Shown: piece by piece, positions 1-6,600 of the stretch
Layout of the letters: each line of letters opens with the position of its first letter
Numbering within the stretch: position 1 is the stretch's first letter
DNA from: CAYMST01 sp964393115
GTDB taxonomy: Bacteria > Bacteroidota > Bacteroidia > Cytophagales > Cyclobacteriaceae
Assembly (NCBI GenBank): GCA_964393115.1
Contig: CAYMST010000240.1
Span: 1-7,414, forward strand
DNA: 7,414 nt
Direction of reading: 5' to 3'
Notes under the pieces: generated by a model
What the model saw: the letters and a program-made list of their open reading frames with translations, nothing else
Database searches by the model: none
Told to the model about the DNA's origin: nothing
Made by a program: the position numbers and the translations under genes

Positions 1-119
1 ATTATATACACATTAAAAATAGAGTTATCAGCAGTGTAGTGTTATATGGATTCGATGAACCTAACCGATTTTTAAGGGAATATCCTGAATTCTTTGATAA
101 AAAAATATTAGCTACTTAA
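1..119 (+). CDS. 3' end of an unidentified protein gene (partial)
   Basis: An open frame enters from the left edge (frame beginning at base 3) and ends at TAA 117-119. It encodes 38 visible residues, ending in FFDKKILAT, with a mixed hydrophobic, aromatic and charged composition that looks like a normal globular C-terminus. The other two + frames are closed early (TAG at 37-39, TAA at 14-16). No family can be recognised from so short a tail. It converges on the minus-strand peptidase gene with only 6 bp between the two stop codons, and no hairpin terminator is visible between them. It could be a chance open stretch, but the abrupt stop next to a convergent gene end fits a real gene terminus. 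Confidence 0.5.
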   Translation, partial: YIHIKNRVISSVVLYGFDEPNRFLREYPEFFDKKILAT

Positions 120-125
120 AAATAC

Positions 126-1991
126 TTAGTCTGTATTTGGACGAAGCCACCATTCTCTTAGTTGTTCCTGTTTAGTAGAGGCACTCTCATTTAGTTTCAA
201 GGATGGTTTTGTAGATGAGGCCACTTTCATAGCCGGTGCTTTTATTACCACACGTTTCCTATACTTACCCTTACTATTTTTCTTTAACAAAACCACTTTT
301 ACTTCTTCCCCTTCCACTGCATTTTCTTTGTAGTAATCAATCACTTGTTGCAAGTTCCCGTATTTTAGCTTTTGTCCATAAAATTTCAGTAAACGATCTC
401 CAGCGTCATAGCCGATGCGTTTTCCAAACTCGTTCATGCTCTGAACATTGACGATTTTCACCTTATTCAGTAAGCTATCTTCAGAAAGGCCTATGTTCCC
501 GAATGTAAACTTCTTGGTAGATACTGGCGCTTGATAAGAAATTCCTGTAAGGTCGAACAGTTCTGCTAAAGGTAAGGGAGCACTTCCGGCTACGTATGTA
601 TCGAGAAACCGCCTAATTTCTGGGCTTGTCAATGATTCAATGGTGTCAAAGAGTTCGTCATCTTTAAAGGACTTATTTTTTCCATACTTTTTGGACAAAG
701 CCATCATAAGATCTTTGACCCCCATTTCTCCTTGAGTATTTTTTCGAAGAAGAATATCCATACACATGCCTATAAGGGCACCTTTTTGATAAACATTCAA
801 GTATTGATCTTTATGTTCATGTAAACATCCTTTACTCATTATGGTGAACGGTAAGGTGTCGTTAAAGGACTGAGATTGCATGATTTTTCCTTCTATTGTT
901 TCCAAATACTTTTTGTTATCCATCACATCTTCAGATACTAATAAATGACCAGCAAAATATTCGGTGATGCCTTCGTACATCCAAAGGTGTTTGGACATTT
1001 GGGGATCTGTAAAGTCAAAGTTTCCGATCTCTTCCGAGTGAACATTTAGTGGTGTTACAATATGGAAAAACTCATGCGCTGCTACATCTCTGACAATGGA
1101 TTTGATGTATGGGTTTCGTTCTGGAAGTGAATAAACGGAAGAGTAAGAGTGCTCTAGTGCTCCGAAAGCACCTGAGACAGTTGGTCCGGAAGTAAAATAT
1201 AACAGGAATGCGTAGCGATCAACAGGTAACTCTGTTAAGTAGTTTTTGGTAGCAAAAAGCACTTCAGATACTGCCTCTTTGATCAATTTAGCTTGAATAA
1301 TCTTAAATGGGGCATAAACACTGATAAGCACTTCTGTCTTCCCGATTTGAATAGTGGCCGTATCAGGTTCTGAGTACATGATTGGCTCGTCTGCTAACGA
1401 TACGTAAGTAGGAGAGGTATAAAGATCAGTGCTGTTGTCCAAAACTTTTTTGGGCAGTGAGGAAGCTCCAAACATAGCAGGATCATGTTGTATCTCAATA
1501 GCATAAGGCTTGTTCTTATACTCTTCTAAATACCCGAAGAAGCCATGCGTGTTGATAATGAAATTTTTACCAGGTTGAATATTTGTTCCCGCTGGTTCAA
1601 ATACTGGGTTTTCCAAATCAGAATCGTAGGTATCATCCACCCAATAGGTAATTTTGTTTAGAGAAGAAGCGTTTAAAATCTCATATTGATTTTCATTTAG
1701 TTTATTGAATTTCAATGATTTACCATCTTTTTTTAATGCTTTAAAGTCCTTTATAAATCTTCCAAAGTCATAAATTGAATAAGTCCCAGGGACTATTTTA
1801 GGGAAGGTGAATACAACAGACTCTTCTGTTAAGTTTCCAACTTCAACCTCTACCTTTACACGATCATCTACGACCTCATTGAGGTTTACACTTACCTTGT
1901 AATCAAATGATTGACCAAGTACATTGGTCAATAGGAAAATCAGAAAATAGAATGTTGTCAGTTGTTGCTTTATTTGAGATACTTTCTTCAC
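126..1991 (-). CDS. M61-family (glycyl aminopeptidase-like) metallopeptidase with C-terminal PDZ domain, exported
   Basis: The 621-residue product has a signal peptide (two Lys at 2-3, hydrophobic stretch about 14-25, likely cleavage near VLGQ, residues 24-27), so it should act in the periplasm or beyond. Residues about 28-200 fit the beta-rich M61 N-terminal domain. The catalytic domain shows GALEH (277-281), the zinc motif HEFFH (306-310, bases 1062-1076) and WMYEGITEY (338-345). H306 and H310 with E340 are the expected zinc ligands, and E307 is the catalytic glutamate. Residues about 500-585 form a PDZ-like domain, with the typical GYDAGDRLLKFYGQ stretch at 527-540. Length and domain order are normal for M61 enzymes, which are metallo-aminopeptidases; the actual substrate cannot be told. 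The start is GTG: it is the only conventional start between an in-frame upstream TAA and the signal peptide. It lies 166 bp downstream of the AraC-type regulator on the same strand, so co-transcription is possible but not shown. Confidence 0.93.
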   Translation of the reverse strand: MKKVSQIKQQLTTFYFLIFLLTNVLGQSFDYKVSVNLNEVVDDRVKVEVEVGNLTEESVVFTFPKIVPGTYSIYDFGRFIKDFKALKKDGKSLKFNKLNENQYEILNASSLNKITYWVDDTYDSDLENPVFEPAGTNIQPGKNFIINTHGFFGYLEEYKNKPYAIEIQHDPAMFGASSLPKKVLDNSTDLYTSPTYVSLADEPIMYSEPDTATIQIGKTEVLISVYAPFKIIQAKLIKEAVSEVLFATKNYLTELPVDRYAFLLYFTSGPTVSGAFGALEHSYSSVYSLPERNPYIKSIVRDVAAHEFFHIVTPLNVHSEEIGNFDFTDPQMSKHLWMYEGITEYFAGHLLVSEDVMDNKKYLETIEGKIMQSQSFNDTLPFTIMSKGCLHEHKDQYLNVYQKGALIGMCMDILLRKNTQGEMGVKDLMMALSKKYGKNKSFKDDELFDTIESLTSPEIRRFLDTYVAGSAPLPLAELFDLTGISYQAPVSTKKFTFGNIGLSEDSLLNKVKIVNVQSMNEFGKRIGYDAGDRLLKFYGQKLKYGNLQQVIDYYKENAVEGEEVKVVLLKKNSKGKYRKRVVIKAPAMKVASSTKPSLKLNESASTKQEQLREWWLRPNTD

Positions 1992-2157
1992 GCTAATACA
2001 GGTTAATGCTGTTTTATTTAAAAAAAAGCGTCGTTATCGAATGATTTTCACGATTCCGCTTGTCTTCAGATAAACATACTTATCGTAGTAAAGTAACCAT
2101 ATTCTATAGTTAATCACAAAATGAGGACAGTTTAGGACGGCTAGCTAATAGAGTTCG
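1992..2157. other. Intergenic spacer between regulator and M61 peptidase
   Basis: This 166 bp AT-rich gap has no open frame of note. On the minus strand a weak -7-like sequence (TACTTTAC) lies about 21 bp after a TTG, but it deviates from TAnnTTTG at the last two bases, so a separate promoter for the peptidase is only a possibility. GCTAGC near the regulator's stop codon is a short palindrome with no following T-run, so no terminator is called. Confidence 0.4.
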
Positions 2158-3249
2158 TTATGACGTCTCTAGTTTCTTTTGATATTCTTTTGGCGTCATA
2201 CCGACAATTTTTTTGAAGTTGGTATAAAAAACAGATTCCGTCTTGAAGCCGCTGTCATGAACTACGGCATAAATGGTAGAGTTTAGGTAACTTGGATCTA
2301 CCAGTATTTCCTTGGCTTTTTCTACTCTGTATTCATTCACAAAACGATTGAAATTATCTCCAAAGTTTTCATTCAGTACTTTTCCAAAAATATAAGATTG
2401 AATCCCTATTTCTTGAGCCACCTCTTTTTGCGTGAGATCCTTTTTGAGGAATAGTTTTTTCTCTGTCATCACCTTTCTTGCTCGCTTTAAGATTTCATTT
2501 GCTTCAGATTCAGATATATAAACGGAACTTGTTTTCTTCCGAGATAAACTCACTTCAAGTATTTTAAATACGTTGGGAAAGCGTATCGTGTAATAACCGG
2601 CTACAAATACGATCACCGTATTCAGACCTATGAATAAATACTCAAAGATAAATCGTGTCTCACTGGTGATCTGAGGCAAGGCCATGAACCGTGTTAGAAA
2701 CACAAAATTGATAAGCACTTTTAATCCAAGAAAAGCGATCGCAATGACGAACCATACCGATATCCACTTCTCAATGGTATTTTTTTGATCCAGGTACCTC
2801 AGGTAGCAAATGAATGAATATACTACATATGACACATTCGATATCACAACCGAAATCAGTACAGACTTATGCAGTGTTGATGCCAGGTATGTTGTCATCG
2901 TTAACACCGGGACGGTTGATTGGTATATGACCAATACAAACAACAGAACTATTGGAGGTACGATATGCAGATACTCGACTTTTTTAAGTTCTTTATTAGT
3001 GAGTAGTTTAATGTAGAGCAATAGAATAGGTCCATAAATCAGATTAAAGACATCGCCATATCCTATAAGCTGCGGATAACTTATCTTAATATCAGTAAAT
3101 CTGACGAAGTAATTTAACCCGGTATGAAAGCCTGTAGAGAAGAAAAAAATAGCGAGTAAGATGTTTGGTAGTCCTCGCTTCGATAACAATACATGAGAAC
3201 CGAAAAAAAGGCTTTGAATGGATACCCAAATGTAAAGTGCAATTTTCAT
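2158..3249 (-). CDS. Membrane-anchored AraC-family transcriptional regulator (7TM + C-terminal HTH)
   Basis: The 363-residue protein has two parts. Residues 1-225 hold about seven hydrophobic segments (roughly 4-20, 27-45, 64-82, 93-112, 127-150, 162-186, 200-222), with no signal peptide or periplasmic domain between them. Residues about 245-360 form an AraC/XylS double helix-turn-helix. The first helix-turn-helix is around LTQKEVAQEIGIQSYIFGKV (272-291), followed by FNRFVNEYRVEKAKEIL (300-316). The second, around TIYAVVHDSGFKTESVFYTN (325-344), ends in the family signature FKKIVGMTPKEYQKK (345-359). This 7TM-AraC layout is common in Bacteroidota, where such proteins are taken to be one-component regulators that bind DNA while embedded in the inner membrane; what they sense is mostly unknown. 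The ATG start gives a first helix directly at the N-terminus, and a plausible -33/-7 promoter lies upstream. The gene is divergent from the giant repeat protein gene and precedes the M61 peptidase gene, so either is a candidate target. Confidence 0.9.
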   Translation of the reverse strand: MKIALYIWVSIQSLFFGSHVLLSKRGLPNILLAIFFFSTGFHTGLNYFVRFTDIKISYPQLIGYGDVFNLIYGPILLLYIKLLTNKELKKVEYLHIVPPIVLLFVLVIYQSTVPVLTMTTYLASTLHKSVLISVVISNVSYVVYSFICYLRYLDQKNTIEKWISVWFVIAIAFLGLKVLINFVFLTRFMALPQITSETRFIFEYLFIGLNTVIVFVAGYYTIRFPNVFKILEVSLSRKKTSSVYISESEANEILKRARKVMTEKKLFLKKDLTQKEVAQEIGIQSYIFGKVLNENFGDNFNRFVNEYRVEKAKEILVDPSYLNSTIYAVVHDSGFKTESVFYTNFKKIVGMTPKEYQKKLETS

Positions 3250-3299
3250 CGTCCAACAAAGTAATCATATGTCAAACAAATCCCTCGATTAATCGCTGA

Positions 3300-3329
3300 A
3301 AAATCTAATCAAAAACAATTATTATTCAA
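3300..3329 (-). promoter_or_regulatory. Putative Bacteroidota-type promoter of the AraC-family gene
   Basis: On the minus strand TTG (3329-3327) is followed after 19 bp by TAGATTTT (3307-3300). This matches the Bacteroidota -33 TTG / -7 TAnnTTTG pattern at every fixed position except the last base. Transcription would begin around 3293, giving a leader of about 45 nt before the ATG at 3249. The region is AT-rich, so chance matches are likely. Confidence 0.35.
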
Positions 3330-3420
3330 CTCGAATTCATCGCCAACGAAACAGTTTGATAAATATTTGAAATGAATGAATTTATTTCAAAACAATTTCA
3401 GTTAAATAGAATTTACCTAC

Positions 3421-3428
3421 TAGGTTTG
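3421..3428 (+). promoter_or_regulatory. Putative -7 element of the repeat-protein gene
   Basis: TAGGTTTG is a perfect match to the Bacteroidota -7 consensus TAnnTTTG, oriented toward the giant gene. Its -33 partner is poor: TTC at 3397-3399 is the nearest candidate at a usable spacing (21 bp), which suggests a weak or activator-dependent promoter. Transcription would start near 3435, giving a leader of about 100 nt. An alternative, TATATTTC at 3505-3512, is closer to the start codon but lacks the final G and has no -33 element at a normal distance. Confidence 0.35.
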
Positions 3429-3468
3429 AATTGTCTAACGGACAATTTGACATGTTCATCGACAATTT
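3429..3468. repeat. Inverted repeat plus 20 bp-spaced direct repeat; candidate operator
   Basis: AATTGTC (3429-3435) and GACAATT (3441-3447) form a perfect 7 bp inverted repeat with a 5 bp centre. GACAATTT at 3441-3448 recurs exactly at 3461-3468, 20 bp away and so on the same face of the helix. A related AACAATTT lies at 3391-3398. The block starts directly after the putative -7 element, where a repressor or activator would affect initiation, and where the RNA could form a small 5' hairpin. AraC-type proteins commonly bind tandem half-sites about two helical turns apart, which fits the spacing. Binding by the neighbouring regulator is inference. Confidence 0.35.
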
Positions 3469-3532
3469 CTAGTACCTCGAGAAAAACTGTCAACCTTAGC
3501 AAAGTATATTTCTTTTGAAAATAACCAATCAA

Positions 3533-3610
3533 ATGCCACAGTGTAACACGAGAGAAGCAGTATTTCTTCTTTCTTTTCTTTTGTTAATTATTTCGGGTAG
3601 ATCCATTGCA
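3533..3610 (+). other. Signal peptide of the giant repeat protein
   Basis: Residues 1-26 have a basic residue at R7, a hydrophobic core (VFLLSFLLLII, residues 10-20) and a small-residue cleavage context around SIA (24-26) before QN. This is a Sec-type signal peptide. Cys29 lies just after the cleavage region, but the preceding IAQN is not a lipobox, so a lipoprotein is unlikely. Confidence 0.8.
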
Positions 3611-6600
3611 CAAAATTGCTCCGTCAACGCAGATATCGGTAGACGAGTATGTGGAAACGAAAGTCTATCCCTGCAAGGAAGTTCGAATGGACAGTTGTTG
3701 ACGGCTCCGGTATGGAGTCAAACCGGAGGGCCAAGTGTAATTATTAACGACCCTTCAGATCCATTGACCTCTATATCTGGACTCGAGTACGTAGGGAACA
3801 ATGATATTATCTTTACCATATCGGCCACTTGTACGGATGGGAGCAATGTGTTTCAAAGTGTAACCTTTAATATAGATTCGATTACCATTGCCGATGCTGG
3901 ATTAGACTTGGGAGATGCATGCCCAGGTGCTGTGTTACAAGTTGCCGGGAATACACCTGGAAGTAGTGAATCAGGAGAATGGACCTCTTCAGGGGCTGGA
4001 ATTTCGATTGACAATGATGACCAAGCCACATCTTCGGTAACAGCAGATCCTAACTCTTCTGGTACTGCCACGCTGACGTGGACCATTACGGGTAGTAATG
4101 GATGTGTTTCGCAAAGTACGATTAGCGCCACCAATTTTGGTGGGGACCCAGTGGTAAGCGCAGGTAGTTCAGATACGCTGACGCTTAGTAATTGTTACAC
4201 GGCCACCCAATCGACTTCTATGGATGCGTCATTTGGAGGAGATGGTACAGGCGGACAACAAGGAGAGTGGCTGGTTGTAAGTGGTCCAAATATACCGACG
4301 ATCTCCAATTCAACGAGTAACACTACTAACGTATCAAATTTAATTGAAGGTAATTACACCCTCAGATGGATCGTGTCAGGTCCTTGTGTGAACGGTGAGG
4401 ATGAGATCGTGATTTCGGTGCCCGCTCCTACTCAAGACGTTACCACCGCAAATGCGGGAAGTAACATTGATTTTTGTGATGGTCGTGAATCAACGGTTTT
4501 GGCTGGAAACGTTCCGGAGTTCGTTGGGGAGACAGGCAGCTGGCAAGTAACACAAAGTCCGAGTGGCACGAACCCTACTTTTGTGGATGCTAATGCGTCC
4601 ATAACACAAGTAAATGGCTTGACAGCGACAGGGGTGTATCGCTTTCAATACACGATAACTAATGGATCAACAGGGTGTGATAATTCAAATGTCATTCGAA
4701 TAAGAAGGTATGATTTACCAGAATTGGAAGTAAATGGTGGTGATGACTTTATTAATGTAACATGCGGAGATACAGAAGCAGAAATACCGTATACGGCAAC
4801 TGGTGGTAGTAATTTTAATATTCGTTGGAGTATTATCAGCGGTCCTAGTACCACGGGATTCTCGACAGATAACAATTCACCCATTTCGATAAACGATCTG
4901 GACGAACCAGGTACATACGTAGTTCGTGTTATCGCCACTGCTAGAGGAAATACAGGAGATGCGACTTGCGCGGATGTATTCGATGATGTAAATGTGATCG
5001 TATCACAAAACCCAACAGCTTCTAATGCTGGGACACAGCAGACACTTGCTTGTGGTGTGACTTCTGGATCCCTAACTGGAAACGATCCATTGGCTAATGA
5101 CGGAATAGGTACGGGAACTTGGTATCTGGTTTCTGGACCAAGCACTGGAGTTATTGACAACCCTTCCGATCGGCTAACGACAGTCTCAAGTTTGCAAGCA
5201 GGCCAGTATGTTTTTAAGTGGTTGATAGATGGAGGTCTAGCCTGCGATGCTACTGAAACCACGACTTCGCTTACCGTTTCCAGCGATCCACCAGTAGCGA
5301 CTGCTGGTGACGCTCAAACGATATGTTCTGGATCGGGAACTGTGATGGAGGCGAATATTGTGGCGTTTGGGGAAACGGGTACCTGGTCTGTAATTAGTCC
5401 CGTTTCTAATTCAATTGTTTTTAACGACGTAAATGATCCCGAAACAACGGTTTCTGGTTTTGATGTGAATACTGCGCACGTCTTACGCTGGACTGTGCAA
5501 AATGGGTGTAGTGTTAGTACTTCTGATGTTACCATTACTACAGATAATACGTTAGGCCCAATACAAGCTGATGCAGGTGATGATCGAGCATGTGGTGCAG
5601 ATAACACGACGCTTGCGGGAAATGACCCCGGAACGGATACAGGTACCTGGACATTTGTGATGGGCTCAGGGACAATTGATTCACCAAATCTATTTAACAG
5701 TACAGTTTCAAATTTACAAGAGGGAGAAAATGTACTACGCTGGACCATATCAAATGGATCCGGATGTGACCCAACAACAGATGATGTAACAATCTTTGTG
5801 AACGGAACGCCAACTACAGCCAGTATTGTTCCAATTTCAGACACGTGCTTGGCTTCTGGCGCTACTATTGAGTTGGTTGGATCAGTTATTTCATCAGGTG
5901 AATCTGCCACGTGGACACAGACGAAAGGTCCAGTGGCTAGCATGGCTAATACGGACTCGTCCACAGCCGAAATAAGTGCTTTGGAAAATGGTAACTATGA
6001 ATTTGAATATGAAATAGCGAATGGTTGTGGATCAAACTCGGTTGCAACGATTTCCTTCCAAGTAGGCATTCAGTCGACGGTTGCATTTGCAGGAGCAGAT
6101 ATTGATCTCTGTGCCACTGAAGATCAAGTGATATCTTTAGGCGCTAATACCATCAGTAATGGTATTGGTTTATGGTCGCTAGTTTCAGGTCCAAATGGGC
6201 CAACATTCAGTAATGAATTCTCCGAGACCTCTACACTAACCGACTTAACTCGAGGAACATATTTTTTGGAGTGGGCTTCTTACCCGACGAGCAGTCTTTG
6301 TACGATAAGTAAAGATACCGTAATGGTAGAGCTGGATATTCAAGCTGCTGCTGAAGATAGTATATTTTTATGTGATGCCGAATATGGAATATTAACCGGT
6401 AATGAAAATACCGATGGTGATTGGACATTGGTTTCAGCTCAAGGAGGCATTACCATTACCCCTATTCCCGGAGCAGATCATCTGGCTACTATTGAGGGAA
6501 TGACGGACGGAGAAATCTATGTCTATGAATATGAAATAACGAGTGCAGGGACATGCGGTACCACTTCGGATACGACAGTTATTCAAATTGATGGTTTTGG

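Larger units (their letters stand above)
3250..3532. other. Divergent intergenic region between 7TM-AraC gene and repeat-protein gene
   Basis: This 283 bp, strongly AT-rich region contains no credible open frame. It must hold the promoters of both divergent genes. Visible elements, entered separately, are a minus-strand -33/-7 pair, a perfect + strand -7 element, a 7 bp inverted repeat and spaced direct copies of an ACAATTT motif (near 3392, 3442 and 3462). Confidence 0.7.

Noticed and set aside
236..451. A 71-codon + strand open frame inside the M61 gene.
   Set aside because: It is antisense to a well-supported peptidase, and its Leu/Pro/His-rich translation is typical of a shadow frame.
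1992..2157. Terminator or small RNA between the regulator and the peptidase.
   Set aside because: The only palindrome (GCTAGC) is short and has no T-run after it; the T-rich stretch near 2021 has no GC-rich stem before it.
2810..3016. A 68-codon + strand open frame inside the AraC-family gene.
   Set aside because: It is opposite the transmembrane-coding region of a clear gene and shows no recognisable features.
3533..3622. Possible lipoprotein signal, because Cys29 follows the signal peptide.
   Set aside because: The residues before Cys29 (IAQN) do not form a lipobox; ordinary Sec cleavage near residue 26 fits better.
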